A DNA stretch of 64,000 nucleotides from SZUA-22 sp963751695 (lineage in GTDB: Bacteria > Bacteroidota > Ignavibacteria > Ignavibacteriales > Melioribacteraceae). Both the position numbers and the translations under genes were made by a program. The notes under the pieces are model-generated. The model was not told the origin of the DNA, made no database searches, and saw only the letters and a program-made list of their open reading frames with translations. Each line of letters begins with the position of its first letter. Positions within the stretch are counted from its first letter, which is position 1. The DNA is taken from assembly GCA_963751695.1 (NCBI GenBank), contig CAVVVP010000002.1, forward strand, positions 1 to 64,000, written 5' to 3'. This document shows positions 29,057-38,875 of the stretch, piece by piece.

Positions 29057-30049
29057 CTAGAACTCTTCTGAGTTCGCTTTAATATATTCTAATAATTCAT
29101 CAACTTGTGTAAAAGCAATTGCTGTGTAAGTGTCTGCTGCGCCATAATATATTGCGATTCTTCCTGTTTCAGCATCAAATAGATTAGCACAAGGGAATGC
29201 TACGTTAGGTACGAATCCTGCAGTTTCATATAACTTTTCGGAAGTGAGCAAATAATCTCTTGTACGATATAAAACTTTACTCGGTTCATCGATATCTAAT
29301 ATTACTGCACCGAAGCTATATACAAATCCATTGCAAGTTCCAGAAACACCATGATAGAAAAGCAACCAACCTTCGATTGTTTCAATTGGAACTGGTCCTG
29401 CTCCTATCTTAGTTCCTTGCCACCAACCTTCACCACCTTTTGCCATAACATGTTTATGATTTCCCCAGTGGACCATGTCTGGACTTTCACAAATAAAGAT
29501 ATCACCAAATGGAGTATGTCCACTATCACTCGGACGATTGAGTAATTTGTATTTTCCATTTACTTTTCTTGGGAATAACACCCCATTTCTATTGAAGGGC
29601 TGTAATGGATTTGATAATCTAATGAATGTTTTAAAATCTTTGGTTTTACCTAATCCAATTGAGGGACCGTTTAGATCATCACACCAAGTAACGTAATAGT
29701 CATCTTCTATTTTAACAACTCGTGGATCATATGCATAACTTGTTGGATTTGGTTTTCCATCTTCATCAATCCATTCGATTGGATCAAGATTAAGCTCTAT
29801 ATTTATTCCATCTTTACTTCTACCTGCAAATAATGTTGCTCTACCATTTTTTTGGTCTGCTCTGAATACTCCAGCAAATTCACCTTCAAACGGATGGATA
29901 GCACTATTATATACACGCGCTGCTTTTGGTATACGATTCCAATCTATAACCGGATTACCGCTAAATCTCCATAATACATCTTCGCAGTCATTTGGTCTTT
30001 CTTCCCAAGGAATATTTGGAAGCGAATCACCAATTATTGTTTTGTGCAT
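29057..30049 (-). CDS. GH130 beta-1,4-mannoside phosphorylase
   Basis: Five-bladed beta-propeller phosphorylase that releases mannose 1-phosphate from beta-1,4-mannosides. Motifs: 'SGNPVIDWNRIPKAARVYNS', 'FEGEFAGVFRADQKNG', 'SYAYDPRVVKIEDDYYVTWC' (Asp108, proposed proton donor), 'LNRPSDSGHTPFGDIFICES', 'GGEGWWQGTKIGAGPVPIET' and 'GRIAIYYGAADT'. These fit subfamily GH130_2 (mannooligosaccharide or Man-beta-1,4-GlcNAc phosphorylases) rather than GH130_1. Start at ATG 30049 (MHKTIIG), with GGAG 8 bases upstream. Lies 25 bp from the GH94 gene and 22 bp from the transporter gene, so it belongs to the same operon. Confidence 0.85.
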   Translation of the reverse strand: MHKTIIGDSLPNIPWEERPNDCEDVLWRFSGNPVIDWNRIPKAARVYNSAIHPFEGEFAGVFRADQKNGRATLFAGRSKDGINIELNLDPIEWIDEDGKPNPTSYAYDPRVVKIEDDYYVTWCDDLNGPSIGLGKTKDFKTFIRLSNPLQPFNRNGVLFPRKVNGKYKLLNRPSDSGHTPFGDIFICESPDMVHWGNHKHVMAKGGEGWWQGTKIGAGPVPIETIEGWLLFYHGVSGTCNGFVYSFGAVILDIDEPSKVLYRTRDYLLTSEKLYETAGFVPNVAFPCANLFDAETGRIAIYYGAADTYTAIAFTQVDELLEYIKANSEEF

Positions 30050-30070
30050 AATTTTCTCCATCAATCTTTT

Positions 30071-31510
30071 TTAAGTATCCATCTCTTGTGATTCTTCCTT
30101 TTCAGAACCCTCGATTTCACTTTTTCTTCTTTGTTCTAATTCGGCCCCCATCTCATCAACTCTTTTATCGCTTAATGGATAAAAGTAACTAATAACCATT
30201 GCTACAACTCCCAATCCAGCTGGAATCAAGGTAAAGAGAGCTATCAATCCTTGAAGACTATCTGCAGATTGTTCTTGATTTGGTTCAAATCCGACTTGAG
30301 ACATAAGTGTAAGTGCAACAAAAGCGCCAAAAGCCCATCCAAATTTTTGGGACATTGTTGATGCAGAAAATATTAAACCTGTTGCTCGACGACCATTTTT
30401 CCATTCAGCATAGTCAGCTGTATCAGCATACATTGCCCAAAGCAATACACTCAAGGGTCCACCAGTCATAGAACCTGTAATTTGGAAAAAGAATATTAAG
30501 CCTAATTCATCAGCCGAAAGGAAATAGATTATCCCAGTACTAAAGATTGCAATGACAAACATTATAAGGAAAGCATTCTTTTTGCCTACCACTCCAGCAA
30601 ACCACCCTACCACTATTACTCCAAGAAATGATGAAATTTGTCCAACAGTGTTGTAAGCTGATGTAATTGCTCCAAAATCAAAAGTATCCGTCCCAAAAAA
30701 AGGTAGGGAAAGTTCTTGAGTTCCAATAACATATTTAAAATAGTGTACTGTAACACTACCCTTAGCGGCAACGAAAAGAATGAATGTGATAGTTGTAGCA
30801 AGTAAAATTAACCATGGTTTGTTAGTTACCAAGTCTATAATATCCTCTTTGACGGAAGATTGCTGCTCTTTTGGTGGCTTTATTCTTTCTTTAGTTCCTT
30901 TAAACGCAATTAAAAAGAAAATCACAGCTGCAATACCATAAACAATGAACGAATATTGCCAACCTTGCGCTTCATTACCTTCACCAAGATATTCCACCAT
31001 TGGAAGCAAAGTAGCAGATACTATTATTCCAGCACCGAACGCAAATAAAAATTTCACTGATGAAACTTTTGTTCTTTCGTTTGAATCTCCAGATATCACT
31101 CCCAATAAAGCTGTATAAGGTATATTGATAGCAGTATAAAGCATCATTATCCCAAAGAATGTTGCATAAGCCCAAATGAATTTCCCAGTATCACTAAAAT
31201 CCGGAACCGTGAAAGTCAAGACACCCATCAATGCAAATGGAACGGCTAACCAGAGAAGATATGGTCTAAACTTACCCCATTTTGTATTCGTCCTATCAGC
31301 AACCATTCCCATTAATGGATCATTAATTCCATCGAATAATCTGCTAATAAGAAACATAGTAGCAGCTACACCGGCTGGTATTAAAAATACATCTGTATAG
31401 AAATATGTAAAATATAGCATGAAAGTTTGCCAGTAAAGAACGGATGCAAGATCTCCAAACCCGTAAGATATTTTTTCGAAAAATGGTACTTTTTGACTTC
31501 TATCAGTCAT
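30071..31510 (-). CDS. GPH-family sugar:cation symporter
   Basis: 479 residues with about 12 membrane segments, of the glycoside-pentoside-hexuronide:cation symporter family (MelB-like). Family blocks are 'KISYGFGDLASVLYWQTFML', 'LFDGINDPLMGMVADRTNTK' with the cation-site Asp residues, and 'WGKFRPYLLW'. The C-terminus is a charged cytoplasmic tail. AGAGG precedes the ATG. In an operon with cytosolic phosphorylases it is the likely importer of the disaccharides they cleave. Confidence 0.85.
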   Translation of the reverse strand: MTDRSQKVPFFEKISYGFGDLASVLYWQTFMLYFTYFYTDVFLIPAGVAATMFLISRLFDGINDPLMGMVADRTNTKWGKFRPYLLWLAVPFALMGVLTFTVPDFSDTGKFIWAYATFFGIMMLYTAINIPYTALLGVISGDSNERTKVSSVKFLFAFGAGIIVSATLLPMVEYLGEGNEAQGWQYSFIVYGIAAVIFFLIAFKGTKERIKPPKEQQSSVKEDIIDLVTNKPWLILLATTITFILFVAAKGSVTVHYFKYVIGTQELSLPFFGTDTFDFGAITSAYNTVGQISSFLGVIVVGWFAGVVGKKNAFLIMFVIAIFSTGIIYFLSADELGLIFFFQITGSMTGGPLSVLLWAMYADTADYAEWKNGRRATGLIFSASTMSQKFGWAFGAFVALTLMSQVGFEPNQEQSADSLQGLIALFTLIPAGLGVVAMVISYFYPLSDKRVDEMGAELEQRRKSEIEGSEKEESQEMDT

Positions 31511-31556
31511 GAGAACCTCTTATATGTGAGTTCAAATATTTTTATGTAAAAAAAAA

Positions 31557-33422
31557 TTAAGTATCGTATTCATGTAATCGATCATACCAAGTTTTCTTTA
31601 GAACAATTGTAAGAATTATAGCTATTGCTAGTGAGATGAAACCAGCAGTGAACTCATGGAAAACTAGATACATTGGAAGAGCAACAAGTGCTGTCTGCCA
31701 AATTGTCCCAATCAAAACATTAAATGAATCTCGTTTGAAATTTTTATTCCTTTCAAAACTTGGATCTTCAGCGACTACCAAATCATGTACTGGTTTCCAG
31801 AATCCCCAAGGTCTTACGTTCTTGTAGAATTTTTTAAGTACTTCTATATCAGTTGGTTCAGTAGCATAAGTTGCAACAATACAACCAATCGCAGATCCAA
31901 AGAGAATTACGGGAAAATAATAAAGTATCCTGATATCTGGAGCAAAATCCGGGAATAAAGCTGGTAAGAAGTTTTCAAATATCATTGGGAAAGCAGCTAT
32001 CATCATACCCGTTAACATTCCCCAAAAATATCCATGAGAGTTAAATCTCCACCAATACCATTTTAAAACGTTCGATGCAGTATAACCGCCCCAAAGCGCT
32101 GAAACGATTATCTGTAAAACTTGGTTAACATTCTTTGCTTGAATTCCAAGAATAATACTAACTATAACAACTGTAATTCCAATAACATAATTGCTTATTT
32201 TTACCGTTCTTGCCGACGCGTCAGGTTTAATGTATTTTAAATAAATATCGTTTGTAAGATATGCTTGCGCTGCATTAAGGGTTCCAGAAAATGTGGACAT
32301 AAAAGCCGCAAGCAGTCCTGCAAGTAAAAGTCCAAGTAATCCTGTCGGGACAAAAAGATTTATTGCAGATGGAAGTATTTGTTCAAAATCTAAATTGCCA
32401 GCAACCATCAGATCCAATTTGTCATAAAAGATTATTCCCAAAGCTGCAAATCCGGCTATCATCAAATATCTGATCGGCATTAAAATTAGTGAAACGAATC
32501 CACTCATTTTAGAAGCTTCCGAAGGTGACTTTGTAGAGAGTATCTTCTGCATATCGTAATTTGGTGCAGGTCCAGCTAAACTTATCAAAATTCCTTTAAA
32601 CAGCATCATCATGAACATTGCAGAAAAAAGAGAATAACCATCCTCGGCTATTTTCCGATTTACATCTGTAATAATGTTGGACCAATCTATATCTAAAGTT
32701 TTTCCAAAAAATGGATTCATCCATCCATCGGGAACATTTAGACCTAAGTTGCCAACAGCATTAAAGGCTATTATGCCTATTGCAATTGATGCGATCGTCA
32801 TAATTGTATATTGTAGAACATCAGCCCAAACAATACTTGTCATACCTCCCAGAATAGTATAGAAAACGGCAAACATCGTAAATACAACCCCATAAAGGTG
32901 AGGGACATATTCAAGAGGAATATCTAGTTGTAGAAATTGATTGACATATTCCCAGGGAATGAAAATCTCCATAAATTTTCCCAGCCCAATAAAACCATAA
33001 GCTAGAAATCCAAGACCACTAATTAGCGCAAAGAGCACAACAATTCCATGAGAAAATGAACTTCCCTTCCCGATTCCAAATCTGGTCTCGATCCACTGAG
33101 CCCCTGTGGTTACATTAGAGCGTCGTAACCAAGCAGAAAGAAATATCATTAGAAATATCTGATTGAATACCGGCCATAACCATGGAATCCAAATAGATTT
33201 CATACCGTACACAAAAGCTAAAGTTACCAACCACATTGTTCCGGAAATATCAAACATGCCAGACGCGTTAGATAAACCGAGCATGTACCATGGCAGTTTG
33301 TTACCGCCAAGGAAATAATTTCCCATGCTGGTTGTTGCTCGCTTTGAGAGAAAAGAACCTATAAAGATGGTCGCGATAAGATAAATTACTATTATTAAAA
33401 TATCTACAAAATGTAGTTGCAT
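31557..33422 (-). CDS. Sodium:solute symporter (SSS family)
   Basis: 621 residues with about 14 membrane segments. The N-terminus 'LHFVDILIIVIYLIATIFIG' and 'NYFLGGNKLPWYMLGLSNAS' are typical of SGLT/SSS symporters, followed by 'GGMTSIVWADVLQYTIM' and 'LLLAGLLAAFMSTFSGTLNA', which holds the sodium-site Ser/Thr region. The length suits a sugar transporter with a C-terminal extra helix. Start ATG 33422 has GGAGTT upstream. The next gene, 46 bp on, is the GPH symporter, so the operon carries two sugar transporters of different families. Confidence 0.85.
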   Translation of the reverse strand: MQLHFVDILIIVIYLIATIFIGSFLSKRATTSMGNYFLGGNKLPWYMLGLSNASGMFDISGTMWLVTLAFVYGMKSIWIPWLWPVFNQIFLMIFLSAWLRRSNVTTGAQWIETRFGIGKGSSFSHGIVVLFALISGLGFLAYGFIGLGKFMEIFIPWEYVNQFLQLDIPLEYVPHLYGVVFTMFAVFYTILGGMTSIVWADVLQYTIMTIASIAIGIIAFNAVGNLGLNVPDGWMNPFFGKTLDIDWSNIITDVNRKIAEDGYSLFSAMFMMMLFKGILISLAGPAPNYDMQKILSTKSPSEASKMSGFVSLILMPIRYLMIAGFAALGIIFYDKLDLMVAGNLDFEQILPSAINLFVPTGLLGLLLAGLLAAFMSTFSGTLNAAQAYLTNDIYLKYIKPDASARTVKISNYVIGITVVIVSIILGIQAKNVNQVLQIIVSALWGGYTASNVLKWYWWRFNSHGYFWGMLTGMMIAAFPMIFENFLPALFPDFAPDIRILYYFPVILFGSAIGCIVATYATEPTDIEVLKKFYKNVRPWGFWKPVHDLVVAEDPSFERNKNFKRDSFNVLIGTIWQTALVALPMYLVFHEFTAGFISLAIAIILTIVLKKTWYDRLHEYDT

Positions 33423-33547
33423 TCTTCAACTCCCGGAGTTATTCTTAAGTCTTTATCAATTGAGTAGAGCCCAAGAGAGAATGATGATGATAATTTGTGA
33501 GGATATCCATTCTGCACTTCATTTTTGAAATTGAAAGGTAAGTTAAC

Positions 33548-33558
33548 GAAAACGTTTA
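33548..33558. promoter_or_regulatory. Possible LacI-type operator upstream of the transporter/phosphorylase operon
   Basis: GAAAACGTTTA contains the palindrome AAACGTTT (33550-33557) with a central CpG, the usual core of LacI-family operators. It is about 130 bp before the symporter start. The neighbouring LacI regulator could bind it. Weak evidence from one short site. Confidence 0.25.
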
Positions 33559-33666
33559 AGATGATCAAGACAAACTGCTCTGATTTTGCGGCAAAGTTAT
33601 CTTTCCTCATGGAATATTAATCCTCGCCGAACAATTACAGAAGAACTAACAAGCTTATCCGTTAAG

Positions 33667-35139
33667 TTATTTGTATTCCCATTTTACAATCCATGGGTCA
33701 TTTGTTCTTTCTTGAAAAGCTTTCATCTTATCTTTCATCATCATTATTACTTCAATTGCTTTGGGATTTTCTATAAGGTTATCGGTTTCGAGAGGATCGA
33801 CGCTTAAGTCATATAATTCAAATTCTGGTCTTTGAATATAATCCTCGACCTTTCTATTTGCATAATATTCACTTTTAGATTTGATAACTTGCTGGCATGT
33901 AGACGATTCCCAAAGATCGGTGGAATGTGGATATGGTAATTCATACGCGATGTTCCAAATAAGTTTTATGTGCCCGCTAATTACCACACGCATTGGGTAA
34001 TACATGGTAATTTCGTGAAAAGTGTGAGATGCATATGTTTCATTCCAATCACCTTTCGGATTTCCCTCAAGAACAGATTTGAAAGATCTTCCTTGAAACC
34101 CATCATTGACAGTGTTATCCCAATTCTCTTTGCCCTTATTATATTCTGCCAAAAGCAGGTCATCAGCTCTATTTAACACTCCAGCTATATCTAATATTGT
34201 AGGAGTAAGATCTGCCCAATTTATCATCTCATCAGAAATACTATTTTTATCTGGATTCCCTGGATACTTAATTATACAAGGGAGTTTTATTCCGGGTTCA
34301 TAAACATTAGTTTTCGCTCCGGGAAAAGCTATTCCATTATCTGATATATATATTACAACAGTATTTTCCCATTTATCAGCTTTTTTTAGTTCCTCGAAAA
34401 GTAGTCCAATTCCTTGATCCATTCTAGCAACTGATTGATAATACTGAGCTAGTTCAGCTCTTGATTCTGGTGAGTCCGGAAGATATGGAGGTACAATTAT
34501 ATCCGCTGGATCAAAAATAGTTTCAGTTACCCCTACATAACCTTCATCTCGATTGCCAAATCTATCTGGTTTAAGAGGATTGCTCTCAACTGGACCACCT
34601 CCTCTATGAGGATCGGTTGTACAGAAATATAGAAAGAACGGTGAGTCAGAATTTTCATTAATAAACTGGTTGCTGCTTTTAGCCATTCCAACTGAATTTC
34701 TTCCATCTCCTTCGAGAGTTTTTTGAAAATGATATACACTCTCTGGAGCAAGATGATATTTACCGACTCTTGCAGTGCGATACCCAGCTAATTCTTCTAA
34801 AAGTACAGGGAGAGATTTTATATGATCATAAGCTCTGAAGTGATGAAAATCATGTATATGTCCATAGAGTCCATTTGCATGATTATAAATACCGGAGAGG
34901 ATAACCGATCGACTTGCGGTACATGAAGCAGAAGTTGCATATGCTCTTGAAAAGCGTATTCCTTCTTTTGATAGCATATCCAAATTCGGAGTTTTGATCA
35001 CATCATTTCCGTAACAGCCTAGATCATTAGTGCCATGATCATCTGAAACAATTAATATAACATTTGGAATAGAATTGTTTGCTGCGAACAGTGATTGAAA
35101 ACTTAGATAAAGAAAAAACAGTATTAAAAAGTTCTTCAC
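33667..35139 (-). CDS. Family S1 sulfatase (sulfamidase-like), C-T-A-S-R type
   Basis: 490 residues with a signal peptide (residues 1-19). 'VILIVSDDHGTNDLGCYGND' gives the calcium ligands and 'YATSASCTASRSVILSG' holds Cys73, the formylglycine site, in the less common form C-x-A-x-R. 'VVIYISDNGIAFPGAKTNVY' gives the other metal residues. The whole resembles heparan N-sulfatase-like enzymes. It would desulfate a polysaccharide or oligosaccharide in the periplasm. The start is GTG 35139, overlapping the TGA of the esterase gene by 4 bases (GTGA), so the two are translationally coupled. A sulfatase-activating enzyme is required and is not in this window. Confidence 0.85.
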   Translation of the reverse strand: MKNFLILFFLYLSFQSLFAANNSIPNVILIVSDDHGTNDLGCYGNDVIKTPNLDMLSKEGIRFSRAYATSASCTASRSVILSGIYNHANGLYGHIHDFHHFRAYDHIKSLPVLLEELAGYRTARVGKYHLAPESVYHFQKTLEGDGRNSVGMAKSSNQFINENSDSPFFLYFCTTDPHRGGGPVESNPLKPDRFGNRDEGYVGVTETIFDPADIIVPPYLPDSPESRAELAQYYQSVARMDQGIGLLFEELKKADKWENTVVIYISDNGIAFPGAKTNVYEPGIKLPCIIKYPGNPDKNSISDEMINWADLTPTILDIAGVLNRADDLLLAEYNKGKENWDNTVNDGFQGRSFKSVLEGNPKGDWNETYASHTFHEITMYYPMRVVISGHIKLIWNIAYELPYPHSTDLWESSTCQQVIKSKSEYYANRKVEDYIQRPEFELYDLSVDPLETDNLIENPKAIEVIMMMKDKMKAFQERTNDPWIVKWEYK

Positions 35140-36065
35140 TTAACTTCCTCATTCAAATTATTAATCCAATCTGTCACTCTATCAGTCCAAGTTGATAGAT
35201 ATCCCCTTCCAATTGCAAGTGAGAAACCATGTTTGCCATATGGATAAAGGTGCATCTCAGCTTTTACTCCATTATCGCAAAGTGCTTTATAAAACACTAA
35301 GCTATTTTCAACCGGAACACCCATATCATCTTGGGAGTGAATTAGAATAGTTGGGGGTGTTTCTTTTGTAACCTGGAGTTCGTTTGAATAGTATTTCAAC
35401 AAATCTTCTGAAGGATTTTCTCTTAACAAAGCTTTTTGAGATCCAGAATGTTTGAATTCCGCAATAAGAGAAATTACAGGATATATCAATATCATGAAAT
35501 CCGGTCTCGAACTAATTTTTTCAATAGGATCCTCAGATTCAGGATTTCCATAATCAAAGTGAGTACCAGCAGTCGAAGCAAGATGTCCTCCAGCAGAAAA
35601 GCCCATTATCCCAATTCGATCGGACTTAATTCCCCATTCTTCAGATTTCATTCGGGTTATTCTAATTGCTCTTTGTGCATCCATTAACGGAGATTTATGA
35701 GGGATCACATTACTCTTGGAAACGGGCAATCTATATTTTAACACTATTGCGGCAATTCCTTTCGAGTTGAAATACTTGGCTATATCAGTTCCTTCCCAAT
35801 CATAAGCTAGTATCCAGTAACCACCTCCTGGACAAATAATTACCGCATCGCCCGTAGAATTACCTTTTGAAGGAAGAAATACTTCAATGTTTGGATCTTG
35901 GACATAGCTTATCTTTTTGTGCCTATCTGTTAACTCAACTTTTTCAACGTCGTCTGAAGGTTGCATATTGGGGACACCATCAGACCAAAGAGGGACCGTT
36001 ATCTCTTGAGCACTAAGACTTATGCAAACTAATGCAGATAAAACAATTGCAAATTTTATTTTCAT
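35136..36065 (-). CDS. Secreted alpha/beta-hydrolase, acetyl-esterase-like
   Basis: 310 residues, signal peptide 1-20 (ends 'CISLSAQE'). Oxyanion motif 'IICPGGGYWILAYDWEG', nucleophile Ser157 in 'IGIMGFSAGGHLAS', acid in 'ILIHSQDDMGVPVENS' and His in 'LYPYGKHGFSLAIG'. This is the BD-FAE/acetyl-xylan-esterase-like group that removes acyl groups from polysaccharides. Start ATG 36065; a GTG 12 bases upstream is also open. Coupled to the sulfatase gene by a 4-base overlap, so deacylation and desulfation of one substrate is likely. Confidence 0.85.
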   Translation of the reverse strand: MKIKFAIVLSALVCISLSAQEITVPLWSDGVPNMQPSDDVEKVELTDRHKKISYVQDPNIEVFLPSKGNSTGDAVIICPGGGYWILAYDWEGTDIAKYFNSKGIAAIVLKYRLPVSKSNVIPHKSPLMDAQRAIRITRMKSEEWGIKSDRIGIMGFSAGGHLASTAGTHFDYGNPESEDPIEKISSRPDFMILIYPVISLIAEFKHSGSQKALLRENPSEDLLKYYSNELQVTKETPPTILIHSQDDMGVPVENSLVFYKALCDNGVKAEMHLYPYGKHGFSLAIGRGYLSTWTDRVTDWINNLNEEVK

Positions 36066-36086
36066 AATTATTCTCACTAAAAATTA

Positions 36087-37442
36087 TTATTCTAAACTCC
36101 AGCCTTTTCTATATTCTGAATGAACAAGTTGATTGGCTTTTTCATTATTTGTGAACTCTAGATTTTCAGAATCCCATTTTAATATATTGTCTTTAACTTG
36201 TATCGCAACCATTCCAAGTAGAACCATCTCAGTTAAAGGGCCACCATAATTAAAGTTAGAACTTGCCGGTCTTCCACCATTGCCTTCCTTGCATGCACGT
36301 ATCCAATCCCCCTCATGACCTTCCTCAACCCTTGGAATTGTTTTTGGAGGCCTCTGGTACTCTTTCATTTTCGTTTCTGGCACTATTCTCATTCCACTTG
36401 CACCATGAGAACCATGCATAATTACTCCCTTATCTCCGATGTATAATGCCCCGCTTGTTGGAATCTCTCTTCCAGTTTCGATCTCTTCTGGAATAGGCGG
36501 CATAAGTCTACCGTCATACCAGGTCAATTTAACTGGTGGACGACCATTATTTTCGGGAAATTTATACCTAACGATAGAAGCTCTAGGGAATGTTTCAGTT
36601 AGAACTTCTTCCTTCCAATGTGTATTGGTAGCTTGAACTTCAGTCGGTGCTCCCAAATCAAGTGCATAAAAAGCCGGATCTAGAATATGACAACCCATGT
36701 CCCCTAGAGCCCCTGTCCCAAAGTCTAACCATGCTCTCCACTTCATGGGATGATAGTCTGGATGATAAGGACGATATTTAGCAGGCCCTAACCATTTATC
36801 CCAGTCTAGTGAATCTGGGACAGGTGGAGTTTCAGTGGATCTTGCTTGAACAGCAAATGTTGACCAAGGATCTCCACCAACCGGTCTATCTGTCCATGCA
36901 TATACTTGATTGACTGTTCCGATTGCTCCATCAGCTAACCACTCTTTAAGCAACCTGATATGTTCCCATGAATGTCCTTGGTTGCCCATCTGAGTCTGGA
37001 CTCCATAATACTCTGTAGCTTCCCTAATTTTTCTAGCTTCATAGATCGTGTGAGTTAAAGGCTTTTGGCAGAAGACATGTTTCCCTTCTTGCATTACAGC
37101 CATTGTTATCATCGCATGAGTATGATCAGGAGTACCAATAACAACTGCATCAATATCCTTCTCTTTTTCAAGCATAACTCGGTAATCTGTATAAACTTTG
37201 GCTTTTGGATATCTTTGAATAGTCTTTGATGCATAATTTCTGTCAACATCACAAAGCGCAATAATATTCTCGTTTTCGCATTGCTTAAGATTCGAGCCAC
37301 CCATTCCTCCCACACCAATTCCAGCAATATTCAGTCTATTGCTTGGAACATTTGATCCTCTTACAGAGAAAGGTATATAGTTTACAGCAAGTGTTGCCAT
37401 TGCTGAATTTTTAATAAAATTTCTTCTTGATTGTCTACTCAT
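36087..37442 (-). CDS. Gfo/Idh/MocA family oxidoreductase, Tat-exported
   Basis: 451 residues with a Tat signal (SRRNFIKNSAMATLAVNYIP). NAD-binding 'NIAGIGVGGMGGSNLKQCE', then 'HVFCQKPLTHTIYEARKI', where the usual E-K-P is Q-K-P but the Lys is kept. The substrate domain has 'FGTGALGDMGCHILDPAFYA' and a family-specific C-terminus ('WIRACKEGNGGRPASSNFNY'). This is the long form often found in sulfatase-rich glycan loci of Planctomycetes and Bacteroidota. GGATG precedes the ATG. It heads an operon with the esterase and sulfatase. Confidence 0.85.
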   Translation of the reverse strand: MSRQSRRNFIKNSAMATLAVNYIPFSVRGSNVPSNRLNIAGIGVGGMGGSNLKQCENENIIALCDVDRNYASKTIQRYPKAKVYTDYRVMLEKEKDIDAVVIGTPDHTHAMITMAVMQEGKHVFCQKPLTHTIYEARKIREATEYYGVQTQMGNQGHSWEHIRLLKEWLADGAIGTVNQVYAWTDRPVGGDPWSTFAVQARSTETPPVPDSLDWDKWLGPAKYRPYHPDYHPMKWRAWLDFGTGALGDMGCHILDPAFYALDLGAPTEVQATNTHWKEEVLTETFPRASIVRYKFPENNGRPPVKLTWYDGRLMPPIPEEIETGREIPTSGALYIGDKGVIMHGSHGASGMRIVPETKMKEYQRPPKTIPRVEEGHEGDWIRACKEGNGGRPASSNFNYGGPLTEMVLLGMVAIQVKDNILKWDSENLEFTNNEKANQLVHSEYRKGWSLE

Positions 37443-37789
37443 AATACATCCTTTTTATTTTGAAGTGCTTGGAATCTGTTCTTGACTCCCTCATAATTCT
37501 TTTATTTCACCATCAACTTCTGACTATAAGAAACCATATCATTTTCATCGCTTTTATTTTTGACAATTCTGTATAATTCGAGATTAGGGTTTTTTCAGCT
37601 TTCAACTCTCGATTTCCTTTATTTCTCGTTTGATATATGTAAAATAATAGGTAAGGCCTTCATCAAACTCAATCACAAGAATTTTATTTGTAATATTTTG
37701 GTATCTACAAGACGATTACTAAGAACTATGAATAAAAGTATATTAGTTTTTATCATCGGCATTATGAGTAAACTCCAATTTAGAAAAAT
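37443..37789 (-). other. Intergenic region with a possible gene relic
   Basis: About 350 bases without an intact gene. On the minus strand, 37600-37710 reads as a plausible protein C-terminus ('KILVIEFDEGLTYYFTYIKR' then EIKEIES and a stop), with stops or shifts before it. That suggests a decayed gene that I cannot name. Confidence 0.3.
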
Positions 37790-38776
37790 TTATATGTTTT
37801 CGAGAATAGTATTAATTGAGACTGCTCCACCAGTTGAGGATTCATTGTGAAGATTGAACCAAGCATTCGTATTCGCAATTTCTAAACATTTTTTCAGATC
37901 ACACTCTTGGTGTATCCCATAAAGTATCCCGGCGCAAAATGCATCTCCTGCCCCCACACTTCCTTTGAGATCTCTTGCGGATATTCTTTTTGAGGGAGAA
38001 AATATCTCTTGTCCTTCAACGGATTTTGCAAAACCACCTTCGGGTGAATGGATGACCACTAATTTGTTTACACCAAGTTTTAACAGTTCATCTGCTGCTT
38101 TGGAAAGATTTTCTTTGGATAATTTTCCATCAAACCTAGTTTGGATTAAACTACAATTTTCTGCTTCGATCTCGTTAATGATTAGATAATCAGTGTATTT
38201 TAATATTGGGGCTATAATCTCTTTAAAGTTCATATTATCAATAGAAACAAGATCTAGGGCTGTGATGAATCCTTTTTTTTGCATTGAACCTAACAGCCTT
38301 GCCACTCTTGTTCCATATTGATCGTCCAATGAATCAAGTTTGTCAAGAAGCATTGGATAGCCCAAATAGAATATTTTTGCGTCACATTCAATTTCTTCAA
38401 AATGTTCTAGATCGAGTAACGAATTTGTACCGCGCTTGTGAAAGAAAGTCCGATTACCGTTTAAAGTATTGGTCATAACATCCGTAAATGATGTAGATTC
38501 TTCAGAAGTTTTATAAAGATAATTTCGATCTATTCTGATTTTATCAAGTTCTGATTCTAAAAATTTTCCATATTTATCATTGCTAATAAGACCAGATGCG
38601 TATAAAGGTAAACGAGGATCCATTTTTGCTAAATTCACAAGAACATTATGAGGCCCTCCACCTCCATGAATTGACTCTGATAAGATATTTGCAAGCATTC
38701 CCTCTTTTGGCCATTGATCAATTATTTTGATAAGATCGACAACCCAATTACCTGTACAGAGAATTCCGTTTCTCAT
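37790..38776 (-). CDS. PfkB-family carbohydrate kinase
   Basis: 328 residues, ribokinase fold. N-terminal 'ILCTGNWVVDLIKIIDQWPK' and 'GGGGPHNVLVNLAKM' are the sugar-binding part. The C-terminal PfkB signature 'DLKGSVGAGDAFCAGILYGI' holds the anion hole and the catalytic Asp. Cytosolic; phosphorylates a sugar or sugar acid (ribose, fructose, 2-keto-3-deoxygluconate and others are used in the family). The locus is rich in sugar-acid genes, but the substrate is not readable from sequence. Confidence 0.85.
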   Translation of the reverse strand: MRNGILCTGNWVVDLIKIIDQWPKEGMLANILSESIHGGGGPHNVLVNLAKMDPRLPLYASGLISNDKYGKFLESELDKIRIDRNYLYKTSEESTSFTDVMTNTLNGNRTFFHKRGTNSLLDLEHFEEIECDAKIFYLGYPMLLDKLDSLDDQYGTRVARLLGSMQKKGFITALDLVSIDNMNFKEIIAPILKYTDYLIINEIEAENCSLIQTRFDGKLSKENLSKAADELLKLGVNKLVVIHSPEGGFAKSVEGQEIFSPSKRISARDLKGSVGAGDAFCAGILYGIHQECDLKKCLEIANTNAWFNLHNESSTGGAVSINTILENI

Positions 38777-38875
38777 CTCTCAACTCTACTGTAACTTCCA
38801 AAGATTCTCATTTGCATATAACTATTTACTCTTCACTTAACAGTTTTTTGAAATCAACATTATACTTTATACTTC

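Noticed and set aside
33404..33610. 68-codon minus-strand frame upstream of the SSS symporter
   Set aside because: It overlaps the symporter start in another frame and has no recognisable domain. At best it is a relic, so it was not called as a gene.
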